From assembly GCA_018881555.1 (NCBI GenBank), contig JACAXG010000002.1:16052077-16116076 (forward strand): DNA of 64,000 bases, written 5' to 3'. The position numbers and the translations under genes are program-made. A model generated the notes under the pieces. It ran no database searches and had not been told where the DNA came from. It saw only the letters and a list, made by a program, of their open reading frames with translations. Shown in pieces: positions 37,486-50,100 of this stretch; the stretch's first letter is position 1; every line of letters starts with the position of its first letter. This stretch comes from Amblyornis subalaris. Its lineage: Eukaryota > Chordata > Aves > Passeriformes > Ptilonorhynchidae.

Positions 37486-40400
37486 GTCTGATTGCAGATT
37501 TTTCTTAAAGTCTGTTCCTCAGTCCAGACATCTTTATTTACAGCTGTAATGGCAACAACTTCCAAAAAAAAAGAAATCACCAGTTTGCCTCACAGTGACA
37601 CTGAGCTACAAGGTTTAATCATGATTAGCTAAGAGGATGCTGAACACAGTTTCTTCTGGTGTAGTAAGGCTATAAAATCACAATCAGAAGCACAGCAGCC
37701 ATTTATTCTTCAGAACAAATTTTGCACTTCGATAAGCTTTTACTCATGTTTTCAATGGCACTGTTCTTAAAGTGTGGGGTTGNTCAGTGAGAGTAAAGAA
37801 AGCAGAAATGAGATTTGTGATTGGCACTGTCCTTGTAGTCACATCAGCCACAGAAAGGCAGCTCTCTCCAGTCGGGTCCTACAGGGTGTTCTGGGCTCAC
37901 GTGAAAACAAAACTGCTGAACTAATTATTTCACACTTCTCATAAGAACAAAAAACAAATCTACTCTCGGGTCTGAAGTCTTGTGTGACAAGTTCCAGTCC
38001 ATTTACTAAAAACCCTTGTCATATGGAATTCATAACCACTGTGACAGCTTTAGTTAAAAGCATGCCATTATAATCTGCCACACAACATAACTATTACCCA
38101 AAAATGATGTTCTGCGTATTCACTTCATGAAACGCTGGTAGGTAGGGAATGAGGGAGGGAGCTGGGATAGGGCAGCATGACACCTGAAGTGGGCTTCACT
38201 GTCTCAGACCATTTGTTGAAAAATGCACTTTGACGTTAATCACATTACTTTCACCTCAATAACCAACGCAGACCCTGAATGTTTAATTATGCTACTGGTT
38301 TTATACCTAATGAATCTTTTTCATTAAAATCCAGTGAAGCAGACAACTGAGATAATTACTGAAGAATCATCTTAATTAAAAATTTTAGCTTCTAATTAAG
38401 ACTCATTGTTTACCTCATCAGAAAGCCATTAGGATTCAGGACAAGGTTGCCCTGTTCATTATGTTTTCACCTTTTTCTTTTTTTAAAGCTTTGGGCAAAG
38501 AGAGTGATACAGGATTTTATGTTAAAAAAGGAATTATTACAGTTGTCCCGTGAAAAGGGAGAATATGTACAAGCCAGGGTCACCATTTTTCAAAAGCCCC
38601 ATAGCATATTTACATTCAGAGTAATTGCAGAATATGTTTGCATATAAATTGACACTGCCTTGGTTCTTGAAGATAAAGAAATGTCTATACTTAAAATGGA
38701 TGTGACCGCCTAAATTATTTCTTTATTGCTTTCCGGCTACAGTGAAGATAATTTTGAAGTCCTTCAATCCTCCTATCCAGCAATCAGAAACTTCTTTATG
38801 CTTTTCACAAGTGTCTGACACTGAAGTCTGCTTCAACATCAGAAAAGTCCAATCAGACACTTCAACTGGAGAATTAGAACTGCACAGCAGTTAAATGCCA
38901 GCACTGAAGATGTGCAGCTTCAACACGCTCACACTCGCTGCAAGGCACCAGCACCACTATACAGTTGCAATGATGTTTCAACTGACAGAATTAATCAAGG
39001 AATATTATTACCAAGTCCTAACACTTCCAGGTTCCCCCTCTATAGATGTTCCAAGACAGAAGCAAAAAACAAAGACATCTCCATACGGGAGGTTTTTTCN
39101 ACCTTCAGCCCAGCAAGGAAATTTGTAAAAATCATGATGATGTCAGATTAAGAGAGTTAGTTCAGATATTTAAAATGCAAACTAAACACATATAGATGAA
39201 ATGGTTGCTAATAAGCACTGACTATCTGCTAAAGACAAAGCAAACTATGTTAGTATCAGCACTAAACCAAAACCAAACCTATTTAATGGAAACATCTCGT
39301 ACCATGTATTAATTTAACTACTTTTAGGGGCATTCTGCAGGACATGGTATAAGGAGAAATACACATCTCCAGTTACCAGTATTTCTCACACTTTGGGAAA
39401 CTACTTATCCACACTTCCCATGAGGAATTGAGAAGATAGTATTAAAAGTATGAAGAATTTTTTTTACACAAATTCTTTGTAACCATTAAAGTATGTAAGG
39501 GGAGAATGAATAGCTGACAGGAAATTCATGTAAAATTTTCAGTTACCACGGGGCCTATTAATTTAAGTAACAATTGCCCCTATCAGCAGGAATTATATTT
39601 GCCAATAATAGAGGGCAACCAGTTATGGTTCAGTAAAAAATATCAGATTCTGATTTTGAGGAAGAGAGTGAGACCAAGAAAACAGAAGACATTTAAAAGA
39701 AACTAAGCAGAAGAATAAATAGCAGTGGCTCCTAGCTGATTTCAGACAAGAACTCAGTTGTGCTAGCTAGTGCCAGCACTTCTTAATCAGACATAGTTGC
39801 TCTTATAACCTTATAACAAAGTCTGATTGCAGGAGTCTGAAACAGTTCTCACTCCACTCAACAGATAATTTGAGCCTGCACACGTGAGTGGTAGGCAACC
39901 AACTACACTACTGGCACAGCAAGAGAGAGAGACCTTAGGGGCCTGAAATGCCAACAGGCAATGCCACATTTTCCTGGGAAACACTCACACAGGGGAGAGG
40001 CAAGTTAAGTCTACAGCTGCACCTGAGTGACCTCACTGAAGTTTCAGATGACCTAATCTAAAATTTAGATCTTCAATATAATTGTCACATGCTGACTGTA
40101 CAATTTCCAGTGCACAGATATTTCTATTACACTATCACTTACCCAAATCTCTTGTCCAGTAGTCTCAAGCCCTTTGGGGAAGACATGTCCTGTAAGCATG
40201 TTGAGATATCAGAGATCAAGTTCAAAACATCATTCCCTCTGACCTGCATGAGTAAGCAGGGGAAGATCCGCACCATAGCCTAGCCATTAGGGGATTGAGA
40301 TCTAACACAACACTTCACATTTCTGCTCCTAAGTAAGTGTGGGATCTTATCACTGGGATCTTGGAAATAGGGGAAGAAGGACCAAGAGTGAGAAAAAATC

Positions 40401-42089
40401 CATCATTTTAAGAACCAATCAAGTCCCCTAAGTACTGAAACAGGCTTGTGACCTCTCATCCGAAAGGAGGAACTAAGCATTTCTTTCCAGTCAAGCTTTG
40501 GTGCCTGCCTGCCCGTGCTAGAGAACAGGAAGCTCTTCAGTACTATGTCTGTGGGAGCTTAGACACCTCTTCACTCGATTCTTTTGGTGCTCAGCTGTCA
40601 GTAGTTCTGCCTGCCTGTGCACCACGGGGAGCCTATCTAGCCCGATTTTAGTACAGAAACTTTCTAGTTCTTAAGTTAACAAGACCAGTCCTCATAAAGC
40701 TAAGCCCTATCCACCGTTTGGGAATTGGCTGTGAGTCACTTTTACTGGTCACTTTATATTGTGCCACTATAAAGCCTTTATTGTAGTCACTAATGGAAAA
40801 CACATGGCAAACTAGTTGGTTATTACATCTGTAGGAAAGTGACATAAAACATTCAGAGTGCCTTGCCACTGACCCCTTATCAAACTTCAGGCCACCATTT
40901 TAATTGGTGGAACTAAATTAATGAACCACTTAATTATGTGTCAATTTATGAAGAAAAGTGATTTTGTTAACGATCAGGGTTGCAGTGGCTAGAAATTCAG
41001 AGATTTAAACATAAAAACTCCTTTCTTTGCTGCCCCCACCCACCGTAACAACTACTTTAAAAAAAGAAATTATCTGTTTACCCATGGAACGAAATTTCAG
41101 AGGTTCTGAAATGCAACAGTAGCAAAGAGCAGTTGTAAGTAGTCATAAGGTAAATGTGAAGGTTTTCTAGGTTGGGGAAATATATTTACAGTTAGGGTAA
41201 ATGAACAAACATTCTCCACCTCAGTCTTTTGCCATCCAGGAAACCCTGAGAAAAAGAGTAGAAGAAAAAAACTCAGTCATTTAAGCATTGGAGCTACTTG
41301 GGCACATGCAGCTGCCGATCCTCATGCCCAGCCATGTAATCTGAACTCACAGAGAGATTTTATGAAGTCTGAATAACACTTACAATTGTATCTGCATGAG
41401 GCACAGGAATTGAAAACGCCCATGTTTGCTCTGTTCCTAGGGATGATTTGCTTGGTTTGTGGTAGGACCTTGTCTCTGGGTCAGTGATGGCAGTGCCCAC
41501 AGCACAAACTACCAGGTAGTTTTCCTTATAGGAATACAAGGTCTGGCAGAATAGGAACCACTGGGAACTGTCAGCCAGCAGCAGGCTCTGCTGCTAGGTG
41601 AGTAAAAGGTTAGTAATAAACATCTCCTCAAAGGAAGCCTAGTACAAGTCAATTAGCTCTTGAGACCATTATAAGAGCGGTACTCACTTAGGTCAGTTTG
41701 GGGAAGGGGAAGTTAAGAGAGCACTCTGACTAAAGAAAAAATGAGCTGTAGCTATCCTTTCTGTGGAAAGCTGATGGACTTGCACCTGCCTGCAACACTG
41801 ATGGCAGCCCGGGGAGGGGCACAGTGCATCAAAACCAGTTCATGCATGACCTCTCTTACCTTCAAAGCTGAGTGGCTAAAAGGCCATNAAACAAAGTAAG
41901 AAAAGAGATAATGAGGAACTGCAGCTAAGCNAGCATCTTAATGGATGCGGGAAAGGTGCCACCAGCCCTCAAAACTACCAGACAGGCATTAGTAAACCGT
42001 ACCCTGGAAAGAGAATGGAAAAGGACACGAGCTAAGCTCTAGACCTGAGAACTGCATGAATGTGAACGGCGGCAGCAGCAGGATACAGG
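37486..42089. other. non-coding stretch
   Basis: No gene recognised. The part 38220-38480 is rich in TTAAT and ATTA cores and looks like possible conserved non-coding sequence. Overlapping frames at 38895-39151 contain N and show no family motif. Confidence 0.4.
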
Positions 42090-42299
42090 AGATATTTGCT
42101 ACACATAGCCTGGGAATACAGGGCTATGTATATAGTGTTAAAGGGAAACTGGCAAATGTCTAGATTTCATTCAGATTATCACAAAAGGAAAAATAAAGAT
42201 TTTAAAAAAAAAACCAAACCTTTAGCAGTGGGACTGAAAGCTGCAAAAATCAGTAGTCTTGGCAATATACAGTGGAATCCACAGAAAGACAGCTCAAGG

Positions 42300-42780
42300 C
42301 AGAGGAAATTAAGAAATTTACTACATGTTGGAGGACATGGGACATTTGGTAAGACAATGAAGAACTGAAGCTATCACTGAACACAGTGCTAGTGGTGCAT
42401 GCAGAGCAATGCATGTCAGGAGCATTATGGCCAAAGTGGGAGAGCAGCTCCAGCATGCAGCATAATTAAATGTAATTGGAAAGGTGGAGGAATCCTCAGA
42501 ATGGGTTAGCTTGATTGCTACAAGTAATAAAAAACCAAACACATGCTGGGCCAATCTGAAAGTGCAAAGGCCTTTGGGACCCACACACAGCTAAAAGGGG
42601 GGAAATTGTACCACAGTTGCCCTCCCAGATGTAACTTGCAAGAATTCCACAAAGACTGGGTTCAGTGCAGAGGAACAGGTACAGTCTACGCTCATCTGCT
42701 GGGGAAGCTGAGGGATCCCTGCTTCCATTGCTGCAACAGGAGGAAAGCATTTCTATACATTAGAAACACTTTATATCTTA
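42300..42780 (+). pseudogene. gag-like remnant with zinc-knuckle-like motif (weak)
   Basis: Three short matches occur in gag order across shifted frames. LRNLLHVGG (about 42308-42335) resembles the gag segment that usually reads LLHxxGEDALEVYN. ACRAMHVRS (42398-42424) resembles the CRAxE helix upstream of the nucleocapsid. CFHCCNRRKAF with R four residues later (from 42720) resembles a zinc knuckle CFxCxKRxHFxxxCR, of which the two first Cys remain but His and the last Cys are gone. Each match alone is within chance; together, and just upstream of a clear integrase on the same strand, they make a gag origin plausible. Not usable as a gene model. Confidence 0.3.
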
Positions 42781-43334
42781 GAAAAGGGAATGAGATTAGG
42801 AAAGGGGAAGTGATCTGATCTAGTCCCCCGAGGAGAAAGCGCACAAGTATTTAAAGCACCATTATCCGTGAAAGAAGTGAACCACACTGAGGCTCTGAAC
42901 TCCCCGTTAGTATTTACACAAAGATAAAGAGAAACATCAGCGCTTTCATGAGGTNTGAGGAATAGAAGAGAGCAAGTGGTAGTGAAGGAGATGGACAAAA
43001 GCATTAAAAATACAAAGGATGACAATCACACTCTAATGACTCGAATGAATTAAAAGTCAAAGAAATAGGAAAAATCCTGTAGCAGCTGTCCTGTAATGCA
43101 GCAGGATGATGGCATATAAAAGAGAAGGGACAGATGTTCACTCACACTTATGATCTGCCAACAGAAACAGGGAAATGGGAAGAGAAGCACAGTGTGTAGA
43201 TACCATTGATTTCTTTTTAATACAGTCATCAAGGCCTGAATGTCAGGCATTAGAGATATTTGGATTAAAAAAAAAAATTCAGGCTCTGCATGCGGGATAT
43301 GAACAAGTCCAAAGTGGTTTAGAGAAAAAAAAAC

Positions 43335-44130
43335 AACAGATTCCAGAGAATATTTCCTCCAGTCATTCAGAAGAAAGTCTGTGAGGGACGCTGAGATGTA
43401 CAAAATGCACTAGAATTTTCCAGAAAGACGTCACGAGTAACATAAATTCTCCCAGACTGTTTTATTTATGTAAAGTATGTGAAAAAAAAAACAGCAAGGA
43501 GGAAGCAGTGATAGTTCATGATGCACCTAATAGAGGCTTGGCAGCAATTGGTGTGTGATTTATACGAACATAGGCAGAAACACTGCCTGCTGATACTTGA
43601 TTATTACAGTCGTTTTGTCAAAGTAACTCAACTTAGAAACACATTATACAGCACTGCAATGAGTCAGGCCACAGCAATATTCACCAGGCATAGTATTTAC
43701 AGNAAGCTAATTTGTAATAGTGGCTTGCAATATATACCCAAGGTATTATGACAATTTGCAAAGGACAGTATTTCATACACACAACAAGCAGTTTGTATTA
43801 GCTGCAGTCCAACAGAATGGCTGAAAACACACATCTGAGTAACTGAGCAGACATTACTGAAAAAAAATGAAGAGGGATTGAAATCCATACTTCAGTTTAG
43901 TACAATAACCAAACCAAGTTGTGGAGTTTTATCAGTACCGATGCTAAAAGTGTAAGAAGCACCCTATCTAAGAGAAGGTGTGACACCCAGAGGTACAAAT
44001 TACTGGATAAAACAGAGTGTGGTGGACAAAAGATAGAGGAAATTTCACTATGCAATGTCAGGCTGCTAAAACCATCACAAGAAACATCAGTGTCATCACA
44101 TGCAAGCAATAAGGTGCAGTAACAGGACGA
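43335..44130 (+). pseudogene. Ty3/Gypsy integrase remnant
   Basis: Successive frames follow the integrase from end to end. The zinc-binding domain survives as GTLRCTKC (about 43386-43409) and CKVC (about 43469-43480), followed by NSKEEAVIVHDAPNR, matching the KEPLIPHDIPxRPW linker. After a frameshift comes AWQQLVCDLYEHRQKHCLLI and LDYYSRFVKVTQL (43533-43631), the start of the catalytic core with its first Asp. CNSGLQYIP (about 43711-43737) corresponds to SDNGPQY; the second catalytic Asp is now Asn. QSNRMAENT (about 43808-43834) keeps the third acidic residue. LLKKNEEG and CGVLSVPMLK, then VRSTL (to about 43965), match the region after the core (LLKKNEDP, CGVLSPAQMLMGR, VRSTLP). At least three frameshifts and stops make it non-functional. 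Confidence 0.8.
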
Positions 44131-47100
44131 TAAGCCTATTTCAGGTTCTTCTGTAATAGATATAGAGATACATATACTATAATATAGAATACTACGTCAT
44201 CAGCAGTAAATAGCAGCTCTTAGCTAGATGGACCCCACAAAAAATCTACCAAACCCGCCAACCTAGCTGATCAGTGAGAAATTGTCACTGTTGCTAATGC
44301 ACCTGCAACTGAGTTTCCTCAGGTTACATATTCCCACTTCCAGCTGATGGGTCTTCTGTTATCTGANCAGATCTGCTTTGCAAAGCCTGCTGATATCCCC
44401 AGACAAATGCCACACTTTCACATACAATGATCAGATTAATAGAAAGTTAAATATAAAATAACACAGAAGTGAATATTAAGAGCATTAAGTACATCAAGAT
44501 TCAAGTATTCAGTAGTTAAGAAAATACCAAGATAATGTTAATTCATGCATGCCTCATTCTCTCCCAGCAGGTATAAGCACAAAAAAAATTTAAAAGTGTT
44601 TCTTTTATTCCACAAAAATGTGGTCAAGCCAGGCCTGCTCCAGAAAGGAATTTGACCCAGAGGTGCTGCACAAACCATGCACATCCCACTCTTCAAGGTT
44701 TAGAGTTTAAAGTTACCAAACAAAAAAACCCAGAAGGTTATACAAAGGCAGAAGAAACTTTGGGTCATGCACCATGTCAGTATTAAAATTGGGAGCTGCA
44801 CTAGTCCATCTGAACACCAGTTGAGAGTTTATTCTTTAGATGTTGCATTGTAAGAAAAGTCAGCCATTGGCCAACAGCTTGGACACACCACAGGATGACA
44901 CAAAGCCATCAGTGGGGTTCTGAGTTTGACTGCAAGAACAGCAGAGTATTCACAGACAATAAAACCTTCCTCCCAAGGTCACAAGTCTTGCAAGTGGTAA
45001 AGCAAACTAGACCTGCTGGGAATAAACAGGCCTGGGGCTCATAGCTATGTAACAGAATATTCAAACGTTGCTTAAATCTTTAAGATAATGAGGACATAGT
45101 TTTTAATATCTAACTAATGCAAAGACTAGAGGATGATGCCTCTCCCTGGACAGTTATAAACAATGACATATTTCCTATAATACCCTAACTGCAGACTGAA
45201 TATGTAATGGATTAAAAGTACACTGAAAGAGATGATTAACACACAAGTCCATTATGGCCTCCCTAACGTAACATTTTCTGAAATATTAATATTTAATTAT
45301 GGAGGTGGCAGCAGGCTGCAGGGTTTCCCTTCTTTCTTTTCAATGTTCTTCTTATCTGTCTCTAAAATATTAGAGATAATGAGAAATCATGTACCTGTGT
45401 AAACTCTAATAGGAGTAATATGAAAAAGCAGAACAGAAAAAGAAAAAAAAATAGGCCTCAAGCTGTTCATGGGGTCTCTGGTAATTGGAAGAGTCAATGG
45501 CTATATGATTCAAGAAAATACCTTCCCTGGAGAAGGAGACTGATTGTGCCACATTTATACAGCAGCTAACCAACACTAAGCAGGCTTTCCTTTGCATATT
45601 ATTGGTGCCAGCCCAATGAGGCAGAAAATTGCATCGTGTCATTTAATTTCCCAATCTTTGTTTTCATTGTATTAATCTTTTGGCTTTACTTCACTTTATA
45701 ATTTGAAGGCTCAGCAAGAAGCAAACCAAATGGAAATTCAGCTTACTTTCATGTCTAGCTGAATGTTCATTGCAGTTTTGGAAAGTTTAATTCTGNGTAA
45801 TCTCACCCATGAATAATAATCATCTGGTTTTGTATGCAGACATATTAATGGTTATTAAAGACTGCCTTAAAAATTCCTGGGATTGTGCCCAAAAGTCAGT
45901 CACCAAAACATGATTAACAAATAGGTTACAGAAAGAGAGCAGATAGGTTTTTTTCAGCAGAACCTTTTCCCCTTAGTGTTGTAGAAGAAAGTAAAGAAGT
46001 TGGCAAACTTCCTGAGCTTGACTAACAATTTTAAATTTTACAATTGCCAGATTAAAAATTCAGATGCTGAGGATGTTGAGATAGAGTAGCTATCTTGGAA
46101 AAAGCACNGAACATAAATGTGGAGGCTTCACTTAGAGAGAAGGAAGAAGAGGAAAAAAAAATCCCCTGACTCTTTTCTTGTGCTTGGAGTTACTTGACTC
46201 ACCAAGGACTGGGCTGTGCTGGGTCCTGCTCAGACAGCAGGGCCCTGCTGAGATCTGCTCAGAAGCAGGAACAGATTAGCAGAACCAACTGCACTTCATC
46301 TTCCATGCCATGGCAAAGTAAGGAATAAATCAAAATCCAGGCCNTCAGTTGCCTCTTATCCTCACTAGAGGCACGTTGACTCCTTGTAAAAGGTCTGAAG
46401 GCTGATTCAATTGCTATTGGGTGTCTTAGGTACATTACTCTTGTTGTCATTTATTGCACCATGACGAAGACACACTGCAAATTTATACAACACGTTTAAT
46501 ATATATTTCATGCTTTGGTTATATGATTCCTGTTTCATCCAAATAGGATTCATGAGCCATATCTGATGAATAAATCTATATTTAAAATGAGATGTCTTTT
46601 TCATTATTCTGTCTCTGTTTTGTCAAAAAAGGGATATTTTTCTTTCAACCAGAATCTCTTGTAACCATGATGAAGAGTTTAAAGCTTCCTCTGCTCAGAT
46701 CTTCAAGGACATGTCTTACCCAAAGAAGTTTAGGGTTTTGCCTATTATCTTCCAATTATCTGAAGTTTCCACACTTGCATGCACTTTATTCACATTGAAA
46801 GAACATACAGCAAATAATGCTGTCACTGTCACAAGAGCAAAATTATCAAGACCTAAATAAATAAAGCTTGTGTTTTAAAAAACAAAACAAACAGGAGAGG
46901 GTATGCTTTAAAGGTTCATGACCCAGAAGAAAAGGAAAGAGCACCATTAGCACTTCAGTGCCGCTCTCCACTTCCTAGTGAGAGGCAGAAAACATTGGAC
47001 CTGCTGCTGACTAACTGAGGGTGGATGGAAGGCCCTGAGAGAAACCACTATTTGACTCATGAGAGCCAAGCCTCATTACAGAACTCGAGCAAATAAATGT

Positions 47101-50100
47101 ATTTCCTCCCTGTCAGGGTGAGTGGCTCTACCCAGGCACTTTTCTCAGCTTCACAAAAAAAAAACGTGTCCTCATGGAACCCTTCAGAAAGTAGATTGCA
47201 ATTAAAAGACTCCAGTCTTGCTCTGCTGCTATCACTGGCTCTGCTTGTGTCCCTTGAATGCACAAATCACATAGGGGTGCACTGGCTTCCTGCTATCATT
47301 AAACATGTGTTGAAGTACTCGATTATCGTCAGGAAATAGATAAGATGCTTTAATGCCTCTTGTGAGATGGTCATCATTCAGAGAGAGTTTAGAATTAGAT
47401 TCCTAAGTTCAGATTTTGAAATGGACTTTTGAAAAGATTATGAAAAGTTTGCTAGAGTGACCGATGCTCCAAACGCACCAGAAGTTACTGGACTGGAGGA
47501 TAAAATATGTCAGGAAATTCTGCATCTATAGTATTCTAGCTGTGCAATAAGATAGTCATAATGTTCCCTGTAGCTCCCAAATTTCACAGGAAAAGATCAG
47601 CAGCAACTCAAAGCTCCATTAGTCTTATTGAAATCCTAGAAATACCATCCCCTTTCATCTGAATTAATCTAGCCTCAAGCAAACTCAGAGCATACAGGGC
47701 TGCTCCAGTTTGCACATTGAAATAATCATTCTTCATACATCGCAGACTCCCTATGAGCTCATTTAAAACAGACCAGAGGTACCCGAAATAGTTTCACAGA
47801 CCTCAAGACTCCCTGACATAAATTCAAATAGTGCACTGATTAAGCTCAATGCAGTTTTCAAAGTTCATTAACACCAAGAATTGGATTTAGTTCCACATAT
47901 CTAGAATAAAACAAGTTCCAGTAACAACAATAATTTAATTTTTTTAACATTCTGACTTAAATTGTCAAGAAACGTGACCTGCTTCACCAAATTGTACTTG
48001 AGGCAATAGGCGGACAATTGTCAAGTACTATGATATGGAATGGATTAAAAGGGTCTTCTTGCATAACGGTTGCTGTGTGTCTGAAAGTCAATTACAATTG
48101 TGCAAACTGTCATGCAGTTTTCATAGCCAGGACCTCACATGAATATATTGCTGGTATTTAATTGCAGAACTGAGAGAAGATAAAACATGTATCAAGATAA
48201 TCAAACTATAAAAGACAGTTTCAAATCCTGAAGTTGGTAATTTATGGGGTTTTTTATACATTTGATATCACTTTTTAGTGAACTTCATGAGTCCTGTAAG
48301 AATGTTTTTCTGTTTAAAGTGTTTTTTCAAAATTCTTTTTTTCCTTCTTATCAGGATTTGATGCAGGAAGGGTGAAGCTTTTGCAAATCTTGGATGCGGA
48401 AGTAGCATGGGTATACTGGGCCTGCATTAGTGCATGAGGAGAAATAATGCATATCATCTCCTCTTCTTGCCACTGCACTTGAGAAGACCTCAGAATGAAT
48501 CCATGAGTCTTCAAAGACATCTCTCCCACACTGCTCGTAAAACATGAGGCAATGACCTCTTCTCAACTCCTTCCCGTATTCTGCCCTGTTGTCACACCTG
48601 ATGGGAATCAAGAGTTTTAAACACCACTTTAAATACTTTTGCAATGTCAGAAAATACTTGGTGGGTGTCCAACCTGGGCACCAGAGGAGGACAAGGCAGA
48701 TGGGCCCAAGCCTTGCCTTGTCAGCAGTCAAGGAGAGAGGGTACAGGTCTAGGGCTGCAGCACAAGCACGTCTGTAGAATAAAAGAATGTGGGATAAGCC
48801 TGGGGCAAAAAAGGCTTTCTGCTATGACTCAGTCTAGATGCTAAAGAGAAAAGTGCAAAAAATTAAGTGCTAGCCTTCCTCAGAAGTCTTTCCCAAAATC
48901 ATAACTTGACAGTTAATTTATATCTTCATGAAGACCTGTATGTGAGCAGACACATTCATCAATAACTTAAGGTAACACTGAATGCACAACTATAACTGGA
49001 ATAATGATGAAGTAAACATAATTATTACACTAAGAATGTTGTGGACTTCTTTACTAATAGAACAAAAGGACAGTGTTAAATATACTAAATGCACTCACAG
49101 ACACTGACATGTTGTTCAATAAATTACAATTCACAAGCAAATACAAATGGTGGAATAGCTTAATAAGCAGATTTATTATAATTTTTTTTAAAAGGAAAGT
49201 TGTTGGCAAAAAACTTCATAAGAAACATCATTAACATTATAATTATACAAGAGTCTTTTTTTTTTATTATGCCAATTATTCTTATTATCCAGATTATATT
49301 ATGTGAAAAAATGAAAGTAGACTTTGTCAGCCTAGTCTAAAAAAATGAGTAAAGACCTGTTTGATACCAGAATTAAGAGGTGCCATCTTTTTCTTTTTTC
49401 TTTCAAGACCAGTTCTGTGAAACATTTGCAAATCATTTAACAGTCATTTACATCCCAAACAGTTAGCAGATGTTCTTGCCAATGCACCATAGGTCACAGA
49501 ATGTTGCTAACAAACAATAACTCATACCACAAAGAACATTGGGGGGGAGGGAAACAAAAAGAACCAAATAAAAACTCAAAACCAAGCCAACCAAACAAAC
49601 AACNTAGCCATAAACTGTAAGGTACCAAAGCAAGGAAAGACTGCAGGCATCACCAGATTTTAGGCCCCTGTAATAATAGGATATTCATTAAGAGGTAAAA
49701 TCCTATTCACTCTGGAAAATGAGCAAGCAACAAGGAAATGTTCACACTGGCAAAGAAACTACGAGAGAAGTGATGTTAGGAAACTGTTTACATACAAAAT
49801 TATGGTAGTATTTTTAAATTATTTTAGTTGACACTTTCAATTTGATCTCTCCAACTCACTGACAGTATGCTTTAGCACACATCAACATTTACTTGTTCCT
49901 TGCCTATCTAAAGATAAAGGTTCAATAGACCTGATGTTATAGAAACAATTCAGTTTCAGAAAGCAGCTTTCAAAATGTTTGCAATGGAAATTGCAGCACT
50001 GTTTCCTTGTATCTAATTGTATTCCTTTGTTTCTAATTGCTTTTCCAAATCAAAACTCTCAGACTTTCCACATCCATCTTCGGGATGGACTAGAATTTTC

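Larger units (their letters stand above)
42090..44130 (+). mobile_element. decayed Ty3/Gypsy-type LTR retrotransposon
   Basis: A strong integrase match at 43335-44100 and a weaker gag-like stretch at 42300-42780 lie on the same strand in the right order for a Ty3/Gypsy element. The protease, reverse transcriptase and RNase H that should lie between them are not recognisable in the 550 or so bases available, so the centre seems deleted. Flanking LTRs, a primer-binding site and a polypurine tract were not found; the outer borders are therefore rough. Stops and frameshifts throughout show the copy is old and dead. Confidence 0.7.

Noticed and set aside
48351..48731. 126-codon minus-strand frame
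   Set aside because: No recognisable motif and no splice or promoter context; overlapped by plus-strand frames.
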